DNA from: Triplophysa rosa
Taxonomy: Eukaryota > Chordata > Actinopteri > Cypriniformes > Nemacheilidae
NCBI RefSeq assembly: GCF_024868665.1
Contig: NC_079895.1
Span: 7,137,069-7,201,068 of the forward strand
Direction of reading: 5' to 3'
Length of the DNA: 64,000 nucleotides
Shown: one piece after another, positions 9,927 to 21,609 of the stretch
Numbering within the stretch: the stretch's first letter is position 1
Layout: each line of letters starts with the position of its first letter
The notes under the pieces: generated by a model
Seen by the model: only the letters and a program-made list of their open reading frames with translations
Told to the model about the DNA's origin: nothing
Database searches by the model: none
Position numbers and translations under genes: made by a program

Positions 9927-12524
9927 TCATACAAAAAAAGTAAAAAGATCACAAAGTAATTATAGCCATACTTAGTTAATTTGATGCAGATTTAATTACA
10001 TTTTGTTACATTTAGAACGTCACACTAGAATGCACATATCCTGCGTCATTCCTATCTGAGGTAATTGAAACCTGACACGTGCGATGAGCAAAATACACTT
10101 TTGCATGATTTTTATTTGTCTGGACTAACAAAAGGCATCCAAAACGTGTTCTTCCTGTCATAAAAGATTCAATGCTTAAAGGGGGTCTTGTTAAAAACCA
10201 AAACGCTTTCATTAATGACTGGAAGTTACTTAAGGTGTTGGTTGTAGAGCTTTGAGTAAGCACTAAATAGAGTTCACTGTCTGCATCTTGAAACTCGTGT
10301 TTATCTTTACTATTTGCTATTAATGAGCTCCTGAGGCTATATTTGGATCAACTCCATGGCCTTATCCGTGAATCATCACATTTTCGGCACACTTCACAGT
10401 GTGCGTGCACCGTCTGCATTACGGGCCAAATAGGGCCAGCTCCTTGGGCCCATTCCTTGCTTGTATTAAAATTCTTGTGGGTCACACGTCAGTGAATCGG
10501 TATTGACCCGAAAACAGAGATTAAGGGGGTAAAGTCCTCAGATTGTTATCTCTACCTGAGAGGAGTTCAGGGTAGAGCCGGGTAAGAAAAGGGCCAAAGG
10601 GGCCTATCAGGGCTCCATCAGGAGGAGAGCATACCAGACCTGACACTCTACAGTCATCACAATGGCTGTCAAGCATGTATTACTTTGAGGATTTAAGAAC
10701 TTAAAAGAAAGAGGTCTACTTCACTTGGACCCTCGTGATTACTGATGCAAATAAAACTGAATACTAGCTCATTACTTACTAAATATACTGTATACTGCAT
10801 AAATATGCCACATTTAAAAAGTAAATGTAACAGAAGATTAGTAAGCTACAAAGTGGTGGCCAAAAAATGTCCAACTTTGCTTTTTCTCCAAACATTTTTT
10901 AATAATGCATTAAAAAATGTGTATGCACGTCACTGGTGAGTTTTAAGTATAAACTAAAGCTCAGATTTGAGAAGAATTTAAGGAGGCTTGGCAAAAAATT
11001 ACAACACATGTGCAAAGTTTATAAAGAGGCTAAAATACAAAATATTACCAATAAGATTCTAGTCAGTGTGTGTTTTATTTTCCACGAGCCTTTTCTTTTC
11101 TATGTATTTTTGTATATTAGAATAAAACCCACATTTTTTTCATCTCTGACATGCTGTATTTTAATTTGTCCAATAAATACCTTAAAAGTTTAGTGTTTTT
11201 TTGTATTATTGTACTATTTTGTACCATGGCATATACCTCACATGCACCTAACCAAAGCAAATATTATGCAAATGTAAATATGTTTTCAGAGTCTAATGAC
11301 TTAACAATGAGTTAAAATAAAGTTGTTTGTGCAAATTCAATCATGTATCTCACAGCATTGTAGTGTGTTTATGTACTTTGTGAGGTTTCAGTTGAAATGT
11401 ATGTTGGTTTTCCAGTGGAATTAGTCCTGGAGAAAAGATCAACCGCTCAATCTCTTCATCATTCATGCTGGAAAGCGCGAGCGACAGGTAAGATAGCATA
11501 CCGTCACGGCAACTGCAATGAGGGATTGACGTGAGGGCTTAAAATCCCTCTTATAAAACTCGAGACCTTCAGGAAAAAGTGACCGCATACTTTCAGGCTG
11601 TAGTACTCCGTTTTCCTTGCCAATTACGTGGACTCCCTTTCCTTGGCGAGTTGGATATTGAGAGGCATTTTTCAAATGTGGGTGTAATAGTCAGAATAAT
11701 GAGGGCTTGCGTGAGGACATGCAGGAGAACACGCGTGCATTTACATAACATATTCATTGATGTTTCAGCCATGAATGCATCACGTGAACACTTAAGTAAG
11801 ATTTTGGAAACTCATGGGACGCATGTGTCTTTAAGAATGATGGGAGTTGCTGGTGAAAAGCGTGCGGGATCATATAAAATACAGGGACCTCATAGAAAGA
11901 AATTTATTACGAGAGCAATTTTTCAATTTGTCTCTTGCAGAGCTAACGTAATATTCCACATTAAAAGGAGCAGAAATGAAAATTCTGTCAATATTTACTC
12001 AATGTCATGTCGTTCTAAACTCGTCTGTCTGCCAATATTTTTTTCCACAAGATACAAAAGTACAATTGTTCTTTTCCACGGTGAGCACATCTACAAATTC
12101 TAATAAAGAAAAATAAAAGCATAAATGTTTACAATTTAAATTATTGAGAAAATTGTTTTATATACAGTTAATGTGTGCCTATAAAATATACATAAATGTC
12201 ATACTGCAAAAGAATCAACAATCACATAATAATCATCGTCTGGATGGCAAGAATTCCAAACACAACAACCGAGCAAACATTAATAATCTAGGTTACACTA
12301 CATCTGACCAGAAGGTGGAAAGGTCTCATGAGATGAACAGAAGCAGGTATAGCCTGAGAGGACTCATTCCATCATCTAGACAGCTCCATTGTTCCTGAGC
12401 CAAAAGAACTAAAGTCCAGCGCTCTGGAGGGCACACAGGTGTGTGCTTGTATGGCCTGCCCCGTTCTGTTCCTCAGAGCATACAACACACAAGACATGTG
12501 GCTATTGTGTATTAAGCTTAAAGC
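9927..12524. other. Largely unique non-coding stretch, possible conserved non-coding DNA
   Basis: No repeat family is recognised over 2.6 kb. Positions about 10300-10680 are of balanced composition, unlike the AT-rich surroundings. They contain several compact words that could be regulatory (for example ATTAATGAGCTC, GGGCCAAATAGGGCC), but nothing proves function. The 174-codon plus-strand frame at 11579-12103 shows no recognisable family and no exon boundaries, so I treat it as chance. Confidence 0.4.
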
Positions 12525-12680
12525 CAGGTCTTAAAGCTGCCATTTGTAACTTTTTAGATGTTTTCTATAATAATAAAGTACATTGTCAAAATATAACCTT
12601 GACATGTCAAAGATTTCACAGGCAAGGTCACAACTGTTACGCCCTTGAAAGTCCAGTGTGAGAAATTTAGTGGCATCTAT
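12525..12680. repeat. Fragment of a TTAA-started interspersed repeat
   Basis: Begins CTTAAAGCTGCCATTTGTAACTTTTTAG, a start typical of TTAA-flanked cyprinid repeats. The matching right end is not found, so the copy is partial or interrupted by the element that follows. Confidence 0.4.
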
Positions 12681-12681
12681 T

Positions 12682-13839
12682 GAGTACGTGAGCGGAGTGG
12701 AGCGGCATCAATTTCCGCTCTGCGCTCATAAAAAAATATACTCACTCCAATCCAGCTCCGCTCTGGGTTCTTCATTTTCCGCTCCTCACTCACTCAACGC
12801 TCCTTCGCTCCGCGTTCGCTCCAAGGCTAAAATGTGTGTCAAAGTGCCGCTTCAGTGTATTTTTATTGTTCTTTGTTAAATATTACCTCTGCACTAAGCT
12901 AAATTATTCAATGTTTAAAAATGCACAGTGCTTGGGAGTAAAACATGAATGTGATTTATTACTTTTGAAAAATAAACTGCTCGTTGATGAGGCCATATTG
13001 AATCATTTTTTTTTTCTAAATAAAAATGTTACAGTAAACGAAGAAATAAGTTAAAACACCAAACGAAAAATAAAGCCTATTAGCATATTTCAAATAATTC
13101 TTTAAACAAACCTATAGTAGCAGTAACATTATACACTTGCTATACGTTATACTAGTATACTTGCATTAACATTGAAGTCAACTATGAAGGGTTGTTGGTA
13201 CACTTTTAAACGACAAAACTATATTTCCAATGCTCCAGTTCACTTTGAGAGAAATAAGCGTTTGCAGAGTGGCGGGATTCAAGCACATACGATGACTGCA
13301 GAAAAATGCTTTTCTGGCAGAACCACTGCATGCTAAATATGCGTTACGTGTGCTATATGTATACGCTGCGACTGTGCGAAAGTGACACGCGACAAGAGAT
13401 AGTACAATGAATGATTCTATATTAGAAATATTTTCAATGTAATGAGTAAGAGTCATAAGCATTTAGTGTTGACACAAAGCGCTATGTCACAGTATTACCA
13501 ACCTTCACATTTTATCTCCATGTGTGAGCGAAACACTTTATCATGTTTCCTCGACAGCCTTGTAAGATTCCAAAACGAACCTTTTGCTGTTGCAACGACC
13601 TCACCACACTCGCATTCACCGTTGCCCTCATTACTTTTCAGTGTACATTTGTATTTTTGTTCACCTTCCTTAATTTAATATTTTAGGAAATCCATGTGTC
13701 TGTCTGTAGCGCAGCTGAGCGTTCTTAGAGCGGAGAAAATGTAGACGCTGCAAATTTGAAAATACCCACTCCTCGCTCAGGTCAAAATCACGTCGCTCCG
13801 CTCTCTAATTCGCTCCCACTCCGCTCCGCTCACATACTC
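12682..13839. mobile_element. Inverted-repeat DNA element with GAGCGGAG-rich ends
   Basis: The left end GAGTACGTGAGCGGAGTGGA (12682 onward) is the inverse of the right end CACTCCGCTCCGCTCACATA (up to 13839). Both subterminal regions carry many GCTCCGCTC-type words, and the centre is AT-rich and non-coding. No clear target duplication was found. It looks like a non-autonomous DNA transposon about 1.16 kb long, superfamily undetermined. Confidence 0.7.
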
Positions 13840-14070
13840 TGCTCAGTCCACGCCTACCTTTAGTTTTTCCCTTCCTCGTAAAAAAAACCCTGCATCCACA
13901 CGAAAACGCAAAAACACGGTATTAAGCGGTGTCAAATGCATGCCAAACCAACAGGTGGCGATATACCCCTAACCATAAAGCCGTGTTGGCCAATCAGAAT
14001 CATGGAATCTGACGTCAGACAAAGGAGATAGCGACACGCATTCCAACGTCATACGTCAATTGAAAATTGC
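13840..14070. other. Probable repeat remnant
   Basis: Contains CCCTGCATCCACACGAAAACGC and AGGTGGCGATA, words of the kind found in dispersed fish repeats, but no ends can be defined. Confidence 0.35.
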
Positions 14071-14161
14071 ACCGAATGTTCGGCAACCGAAAATACTCAA
14101 AAAAAGGCAAGTTCGGTGTCCTGCCTTATCAGTGAGATATGTGATATGATCAAGCAGAAAC

Positions 14162-14167
<6 letters not shown>

Positions 14168-14252
<85 letters not shown>
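14168..14252. repeat. AG dinucleotide microsatellite (about 42 units)
   Basis: Uninterrupted (AG)n over 85 bp. The Arg-Glu and Leu-Ser repeat frames read across it on the two strands are artefacts. Confidence 0.98.
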
Positions 14253-14253
<1 letters not shown>

Positions 14254-14279
14254 GCGCACACTTTATTAATTCAGCAAAC

Positions 14280-14354
14280 ATGTCGGCAGTGTGTGTGGAG
14301 AATTTTAAAGTTTCAGAGAAAGACACAGCACGGAACTTTGCCCCGTCGGAGTAA
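14280..14354 (+). pseudogene. Remnant of a hAT transposase N-terminus
   Basis: A 24-codon frame starting MSAVCVENFKVSEKDTA and ending in a stop. The pattern of start, small residue and FKVSEKD matches the beginning of BED-finger transposases of hAT elements. The better-preserved one at 23184-23342 starts MASPVWQIYKVCEKD. The Cys and His zinc ligands that should follow are absent, so this is a broken relic. The AG microsatellite lies just upstream, where the leader would be. The assignment rests on a short match. Confidence 0.45.
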
Positions 14355-14967
14355 ATTACTGAATGAAAGCGTCTTTACCGGTCGGTAACCTGTGTACTTC
14401 AGACTGGAGCGGGCAGTCTGACATCCATTCCCTGTAGTAAACAGCTTGTCAAAGTATGTTCTGTGCATCCCCGCCTTTTGAGAAGCAGTCAGATTTTGTG
14501 GGCGGAGTTTGGAGGAGAGACGTGAACTGAAATGGTTTTCAGTCAGAATTGCTTGCATGGATTTTTTTTTCTTTAAATCATTTTAGCGTATAATAATCCA
14601 ACAGTTTTCGTTTATTCATAGTTTTAGCTTATAATGTTGAATGACACTTTTTAATGAAGTGTTTTGTTGTAGGGGTACAGAGTAGTACATTCTTTCAGCA
14701 ATCAGTTATAGGCCTCATATAGACTAGTCAAGAAGGGAGAGGACTCAATTTTTGTTTTAGTTTAGTCTACTTGTTTTGCTCAATTTCATTTGAAGTTATA
14801 TTGTATTGTATTCAAAAGCAAGACAAAACATAAAAAGCACATTTGGACCATTCAGTTTATAGTGAAAAAATTACCTAAATAAACAGAAGAAATACGAAAA
14901 GCCATGTTCGGTATTTGGCAAAGTGTTTCGTTTTTATTCAGCCAATTTTCATTTCGGTGCATCCCTA

Positions 14968-15040
14968 GTGTATTCCCTGGGAATCGAACCCATAACCCTG
15001 GTGTTGCTAGCCGCATGCTCTACCTGTTCTACCAACAAAT
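14968..15040 (-). mobile_element. tRNA-derived SINE head fragment
   Basis: On the minus strand it reads GGTAGAGCATGCGGCTAGCA, then GGGTTATGGGTTCGATTCCC and AGGGAATACAC. The B box GGTTCGATTCC and the A-box-like GGTAGAGCATG are spaced as in a tRNA-derived SINE head. The element is cut at its downstream side by the hAT terminus at 14967. It is not a functional tRNA gene: the cloverleaf is not complete. Confidence 0.75.
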
Positions 15041-16391
15041 AAACTCACGCTCACAGTTATACTCTGGTTCCGTCAGAGGGTGTTTACGTTATCAAAAATA
15101 TGATTGTTTCAGTCCCCCCTTAATGTGGCAAACATCCTCTCAGAACCTGGTGAGGGTGAGAACCAGCCCTCCATGTTATGTTGCAGGATTAGGCTGTTAG
15201 TTTGAAGTCCTTTTTAAAGACAATAACAGGTGGTAGACATTATCATCGGCCACTTAAAGCAGAGGAAAAACCTTCACTTTTCATGTCCTTACAGAGCCGA
15301 GAGACAGGCGGCTTTGTCCGAGAGTAGCTCATCTTAGAGGAAGCACTCAAGAACAATAATATCCTGAGAGGCCGGGCAACAGCAGTGTAATTAAAAAAGC
15401 TTTTCTGTCTCGCTCGGGGAATGAGCGTGAGGGAGTCGATTCAGACAGGAAATTCCAACAGAATAGCCTGGCAAGGGGCCTAACTACACAGCACCCTGCA
15501 ATCCGCTCCACACACCACATCCCTAAACTGTACTGAACCTTGGGAAATGGAAGACAAGCGGTAGCCACCGGTGGATTCAGACGATTCTGATAACTTACAG
15601 TAACGTAACATATCAATGTTCGAGTGTACGCAACAGTTAAACGCTCTGGGGGAATAAGAGGTTTATCTTTTCAATCCATTCTGCACCTGGGAAATGTCAC
15701 ACCGTATAACATCCTTATTTAGCCTTATTTATTTATTTATTGATGTTTTTTCCCAAGGCGTTAGTTGTGGCGGCAGGAGGATTAGGGGTTTAGGAGAGAG
15801 CACAAAAACCGCTTCCAGCCTTGAAAGGAAGTATTAAGTGAATGACTTTTCTTTTAACACCCTAGGGGTTTTGTAAAATGATACATTTCTTATTAATAGA
15901 GGATTTCTGACAAATGCCAAGTAGATTACGTTATGGCATCCATACCACTAACAAATGCAAATCAATTTGCTTACGTTTGTTACTTGCATTCATTTTGATA
16001 ACTGGTATCTTTTAACAAATATGCCAGTTATTTCTTCACACAAACTGAAATTAATACTCATTATAATGGTTTATCCCAAAGTATGAGCAAAACTGATGCC
16101 GCTAACTGACAGCTATCAAAAAGCCATGCGTTTTGATGGCATGGTTACACATCAACTACTACAGGGGACATTTGCGTCATCCAATATATAATCACTATGT
16201 TGGAAAATCTTGTTTTTCAAAAACAGAAAAATCTTAACAGGTTTTAATAATGCATGAATATTACATGTGCATTCAAGCTATACAGTACACTTTATATATC
16301 TGTCAATGTGTTCATGGGACTCAAATCTGGCGCACGAAATAAGGAACATTATTACAACATGCTTATATATAAGATTATAGACATTCAAACA
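15041..16391. other. Unique-looking non-coding stretch
   Basis: No repeat ends and no splice-bounded frame. A TATTTATTTATTTATTGA run occurs near 15725. Confidence 0.45.
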
Positions 16392-16472
16392 TTTTGTGTT
16401 CTGCAGAAGAAAGTCAAACAGGTTTAAAATGACAAGTGATCATTTGGGGGGGGGGGTAAACTATCCCTTTAA
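16392..16472. mobile_element. TTAA fold-back MITE, right-end fragment
   Basis: Only the terminal 80 bp remain: TTTTGTGTTCTGCAGAAGAA, AAAGTCAAACAGGTTTAAAA, a GTGATCATT stretch, a 12-G run where the family has a short variable segment, then AAACTATCCCTTTAA. The left part is missing. Confidence 0.75.
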
Positions 16473-17237
16473 CTAACATGATAATAACCCTTCAAACATA
16501 TGACAATGTTTGTTAAACACATTTAAAGTAAACACAGTACAATGGAATAAAACATTCAAGTTGAGTAATAAAAGTGATCACAAAGTGTTTCCAAAAACCC
16601 ATTTACCTCGCAGAAGACCCAGAAATGTCCTTTATTAACACATGAGTGATCATGACAGTTTTCCTGTTGCCATTAATAACAGATATTCAGTTCATAGCAG
16701 AACCTTTGTTTACAAAACCCTGTCATAAATACAGTAGCCACAGATCCTGAACAGACCTTACGTGCCTTTCCTGTTAGTGTTTACAAAGCAGGGCCTCGCT
16801 GGCTTCTCCCTGGCAATCTAAGGCCATGTGAAACAACTGGCCAAATCTATCCATCACTCACATCATTTCCAGCTCCAGCAAGCTACAGGCCTGCAGAGAT
16901 CTGAATGTGATTTATTAAACCTGGTTACCGTAATTATCTGGATACTTCCACAGTCCTAGGACAACAGCTTTCAGGGCAGTTCTGGCTAAGGGTCACCAAC
17001 AAATAACCCCAATGTATCACAGCTCCAGAAATGTCAGGCTGAAACAACAGTTGTGATGCTGGTGTGCGTTCTGCATCAGCATGCTTTTGGGTGATGATGG
17101 CCTCACTAAGACTAATTACACTTAAAGACAATTACCCACCCGGACAAGGCCTGAATTATCATGAGTCTATGGCACAGTTAATACACGTCAAGATTAAGAA
17201 AGTACTTCTGCATAAAGAGATCTATTATAGAGAATGT
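16473..17237. other. Unique-looking non-coding stretch
   Basis: Nothing supported. Positions 16560-16930 are repeat-free and of mixed composition. Confidence 0.4.
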
Positions 17238-17550
17238 GAACCTGACGTCACACCTTATGTTGCATGTTGCAGTGGCGTTGCCATCTTGGAAGGATCATTC
17301 TCCACTGCTATTATTGTTTTGATATGTACCGTCACTTGTTTTGTTTGATATATGGAGAAATCGAAAGTGAAAGAACCAGGGGCTTGTCCTGAACGACTCT
17401 GCGTAATGCTCTTGCAGTTTTTAACACAGCAAGACCGCCCTACCATAGTTATATTTCCTAATCAAACAGGAAAAACACTGCACTTGAACGCACTAGCAGC
17501 CATCCTCCCAAGATGGCGCAACATTCAACATGGTGTGACGTAGCTTCTAT
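17238..17550 (-). mobile_element. Short inverted-repeat element carrying a THAP-like start
   Basis: The left arm CCTGACGTCACACCTTATGT, followed by TTGCATGTTGCAGTGGCGTT and GCCATCTTGGAAGGAT, is mirrored by the right arm ATCCTCCCAAGATGGCGCAA, CATTCAACATGGTGTGACGT and AGCTTCTA. Both arms place a GACGTCAC/GTGACGT motif (a CRE-like word) and CAAGATGGC near the ends. The spacer encodes a THAP-like N-terminus on the minus strand. THAP DNA-binding domains are known in P-element and Kolobok transposases, so this is probably a non-autonomous or decayed relative of one of those. Confidence 0.6.
17255..17446 (-). pseudogene. THAP-like zinc-finger N-terminus, truncated
   Basis: A 63-codon minus-strand frame starting MVGRSCCVKNCKSI. 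The start followed by CCVxxC is the usual opening of a THAP domain (C2CH zinc finger: two early Cys, then Cys and His about 35-55 residues later). A GSFTFDF segment sits where the family has a conserved Phe-rich turn. The later Cys-x2-His pair and the AVPTIF-type end are not found, so the domain is incomplete and not functional. It lies within the spacer of a short inverted-repeat element, which supports a transposon origin rather than a host THAP gene. Confidence 0.5.
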
Positions 17551-20500
17551 ACAAGTGTTATTCAAAATGGATGGGTTAATCTTACTAAACATTCATATAA
17601 CAGAGCTCAGATTCTTTTTATATGTTGCTGGGTCACAGCATTGATAACTCTGGTTTTCAAAACGGCACTCAGGCATCCACTTAAGAGCTACTTTGTGCGT
17701 TTGGTGCTTGCTTGAATTAGTGATTTACAACTCCCCACAGCACAAACATTCCGTCCCAATGCAAACCTCACATTCTCTCAAGTTTGCTCACCGGTCCTGT
17801 GATTGAAGGTTTCCAAATACAGGCTCACGATTTGTACTCCCTTAAGACCTAAAAACAGAAGATGGAGTTCATTTTAACATCTCCCGGGAAAGGTGGCCTC
17901 TCCGGTGTTTCGTGGCGCCCTTTGGCCTCTTTGCTACAGCTGACACAAAGGATGTCCATTAGCACAAAGGATGCACTAACAGCCTTGCAGAAGCTTGGCC
18001 GGTGCTGCTTCAGCACTACTGACCAAACGGCCTTTTCAACAGGAGTGACGGCAGCGGAGGAAGTTCTCACATTAGGACAAAGCAGGAACTTAAGGGCCAC
18101 AGTGATTCCTTTGAGGGAATCCCTGTTGGGGTTCACTCGGAGGTGAGACCCTGTTATCGGAGATAAAAACAACAATGCAAAGTAAAAAGTCAACACATGA
18201 AATTGTGAGAAGATAGCTCAATCCTTTACGTAAAACTAGCCAAGTACAAACTCATAATGGGCTAAATGCAATGAAACGCCATTGGGGAAGTATTATCTTA
18301 GTTGCGTCTTTGTTGTTTAGATTCTGACATTGTTAAAATGAGATAGGAGTGATGACATCTGTTAGAGCATTCTATGTGTGATAAGATACAGTATTGTTAA
18401 GGTAATAGTCCATTTAGAAAAAACAGGACCCGGACTATCTACCCAAATGTTGGCTTTGACTTCAACATGCTCTGGGGGAATTATCTGAAAGAATTTGTTG
18501 TAAACCCTTAAACTCAAAACAGCTGTGGAGGAACACTGTTATTGGTCTTGTGGATACCTTAGTCGGGGGTCAAACAGGCTGGTTGAGATCCCTCAACGTT
18601 GCCCTCTCCAGGGGGCCATACAATTTCTGTTTGTACTGCCTCGGGTTAGAAACGCTCTGTAATTTTGTCCTTTTCATAAAGCTTTGGGTCCATTTTTCGT
18701 TCGGCCTCTTTGTCATCGTCCGACACCAAGCTGTGTTCTTCCCGGCCGTCTGAAATGAAGCAAGCAATCGCGGAGAAACGCTACTCTGCATTTACCGTCC
18801 GGGTCACAAACGCTCTGCCTCAATCCCAATGACAATAAGACCCCTCATTAAAATTCTTTGCCATTGTGAACGCATCCCTTCCCCTGGATGAATCTTCCTC
18901 TCTCGCTACCATTTCCCTGCGGCTCATTCTTTTCAGCGCTGTACATTGCTTTTTACTCATCCCTACAAGTTTCAAAAAGGCCGTCCTCACCACCAGCGCA
19001 GAAACTGGCAGCGTTCTTTTCTTTAACCAGAAATGTCTTGGCTAGAGACGGTCATCTCAGGCAGTCGTGCTGAGAAAGTGAGATGATTTATAGAGGCTTG
19101 CGATTTTTACAGCATTTACAACCAGGAACGGTACTGCCAGCGACGGCGTCAGCGCCATTGGACACATAGATAATGAACTGCAAGGCAAGGTTTCCCGTCA
19201 GCCCTCCTCTTTTCTGCCGATGAGAGGATTAGGCTCTTAATTAGTGCCTCCAAAGGGAAAGCTCAATTTACGGGACGGTGGGGGATGTGTGCAGGAAAAT
19301 GTCTAACAGGCTGGAATGGGGGCCTCCTATTATCGAGTGCAAAGGGGGATGGGTGGATGAGAGCTTCTTTCTTCTAGACAAAAGGGGTGCATTCCGCCTG
19401 TACCGTGATTCAGAAAGTTTTAGAAGGAGGGTGTATAACAAATCCTGGACAGGCCGTAAGTCCAGGGGGGAGGGGGGGGTCATTGAGGTAATGACCGCCC
19501 CCTCAACAGTGTCAGGGTCAGACACGATTCATATTTTGAGAATTAGCTTGAATTTGAATTGCATTAGTCGTGCTGCACAGAATGTGGAATTGGAATGACA
19601 GGATGAGAAATGAAGACAATTGAAATGCAAAGGAATTCAAAGTTACAAAGACATAGCACAAAAAAACATAAATTATGCTCTTTTTATCTGTCATTTTTTT
19701 GCCTAACTCTCTTTGAAACAAAATTGCAGGTTACTTCATGTACTTCACGTGTGTTGAAATTATCAGTCAAGCTGATATTTCCTGCAAAATCCAACCTCAC
19801 AGCTCAAATTATAAATCATTCGCAATTAATTTTAATTAGCTTTGAACCACAATTCTGCACTATGTTTTACATTACACTTCAAATTTAGGAATTAAAATCG
19901 TGGTCCTGGTTAAAAACTTGGCCAATGGGTTGAAAGGGGAGTATAAAGGATCAAACCTGCTGTTCTTAGTTTTTTCCGGTGAAGACTTAAGGAGGCTACT
20001 TTTCTTTGAGCAGTGCCGCCTGTGCCCCATAAATCATTAAGGTAGTCTTGTGCTATCCACTGAGTGCCCTTTCTTGTGGGAAATGTCTCTGTCAGCGCAT
20101 GCTTTTCCCACCATTGTTTCCAATTTAGGGGCCCACCTGTTTACCTCTTTTAGCGTTCTAAAAGTTTACACTGAACCTTATCCTGCGAACATATTTTTTC
20201 AGTTGGCTTCACCTAACCATACCAAGACGTTCTGGATGCTGAACATATAAAGCGCTTGAACGTGACAGTATGTTTTACCCTAATACCCACCTACAGCATG
20301 AATACATATTCCGCTAAAATTTTAGTTTATGTTTAAGCGTTAGCTTTAAATCCCATTAGTTCTTCAGTCAAAAATCTAAGGGTAAATAAACTAAACCTAT
20401 GTTTTGGTGGTTGCTGAGGTGAGCACAGGTAAAGAGCCACTAAAGACAGGCTTTAATGTGAGGGTCTCATGAATGCAGCACACAGAGAAACCTGCCATCC

Positions 20501-20809
20501 CTCGCCATACCTCCAAAACCACCGTCTGCAAAATGACTTTCTAACAGACTGCAACTGAAATGTTTACTTGGCAGCAATATAAGCATAAAATTAAACAAAC
20601 AAAATGGAAAAGTTACACATGTCGCTTTTTTCCTACCCGCACTGGTAGAGAGGTCAGTGAGAAGAGATGAAGAAAAATATTAGTCTATATGTCTTTCTTC
20701 ATAGAAACCTACATAGGAATACGCCATCGAGACAAATTAATGTGAGAGTTTAGCTCGAGCAGACATATGGGACATGCTGCTACAGTGTGGGACAAAGTTT
20801 CTTCAAAGC
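17551..20809. other. Largely unique non-coding stretch with compact, balanced-composition blocks
   Basis: More than 3 kb free of recognised repeats. Blocks near 17840-18150, 18540-18830 and 19080-19270 have higher GC than the surroundings. They contain overlapping open frames on both strands without family similarity, a look common to conserved non-coding DNA in introns of developmental genes. That reading is an inference only, and no exon is supported. Confidence 0.4.
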
Positions 20810-21300
20810 TTTTTTAAAAAAGATATATATACATTTAAATATATTATACAAAATGCAGAGACCATTCCAAATCTTTATTTAATCAGATGTTTTGTTGCCA
20901 TTCCAGTCCAGTGTCTGTTGAATTTCAACAAAATCAAACCTCAGGAGTGACATCCAACAGCAATGTGAAAGACTGACAGCATAACAAGACACATGAAAAC
21001 TGTGATAAAAATCCAGGTTATCACATACAAATATAATACTTTTCCTAAATTAATGTAGAAATATTACTGCTGTATTGCTTAAAAGTTAATATGAACTTGT
21101 ATTTGAGTTCTGAAAAAATACAGAGCATCTTTTCTGTTATTTTGGCCTGTTTCTCCAGTTTTCATTTTCTGAAATAAATGCAAATAGAAACAGTATTTTT
21201 ATTTGAAATTTGGGAGATATATTTTTAGTAGTTCACAGAATTAAAAACAAAAAATATACTTTTACCAAACACATAAATTCAGAAAAACTGAATTTTTTTT
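20810..21300. repeat. AT-rich interspersed repeat of teleost type
   Basis: The sequence around GTCCAGTGTCTGTTGAATTT, CTCAGGAGTGACATCCAACA and GAAAGACTGACAGCATAACA, followed by AATAAATGCAAATAGAAA, matches from memory a high-copy non-coding repeat seen across fish genomes. Ends and class cannot be determined here. Confidence 0.4.
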
Positions 21301-21558
21301 TATCTTTTCATTTTTCTGTGGCTGTATATCTAAAATTATAAAATAAATAAAAAATATAAATGTAACAAATTTACATCAACTTTAAAAAACTTAGAAGTTA
21401 ATTAGTTAATTGTTACTTTTACCTATAGACATAAAAAGCTTAATATACTTAAACCATAGTACCAACAAAGTTAACCATGATATTTGAAGTACAACTGTGG
21501 TTATAAAAATATTATGCAATTCACCCAAAAAAAACATGGTTTACTATAATAAAAATCT

Positions 21559-21560
<2 letters not shown>

Positions 21561-21605
<45 letters not shown>
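21561..21605. repeat. Compound TA/CA microsatellite
   Basis: (TA)n for about 15 bp passing directly into (CA)n for about 30 bp. Confidence 0.97.

Positions 21606-21609
<4 letters not shown>

Larger units (their letters stand above)
14071..14967 (+). mobile_element. hAT-type element remnant with GCACCGAA ends
   Basis: The right end reads TTCATTTCGGTGCATCCCTA (to 14967), a hAT-type terminus. The left end begins GCACCGAATGTTCGGCAACC (14071), its inverse, but has lost the outermost bases. Inside are a long AG microsatellite, a short BED-type N-terminal peptide remnant (14280-14354) and AT-rich DNA. No target duplication is visible. The right end abuts a SINE fragment directly. Confidence 0.6.

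Noticed and set aside
11579..12103. 174-codon plus-strand frame, one of the longest outside repeats.
   Set aside because: Composition is that of random translation (many Cys, Arg, His and Ile in no pattern), with no family motif, promoter or splice context.
14056..14388. Arg-Glu and Leu-Ser repeat proteins.
   Set aside because: Direct translation of the AG microsatellite.
14968..15040. Possible tRNA gene on the minus strand.
   Set aside because: A and B boxes are present, but the acceptor and anticodon stems do not form. It is the head of a SINE cut by a hAT end.
17849..18196. Overlapping frames of 94 and 115 codons on opposite strands.
   Set aside because: No domain, no splice-bounded exon and no codon pattern that favours one strand.
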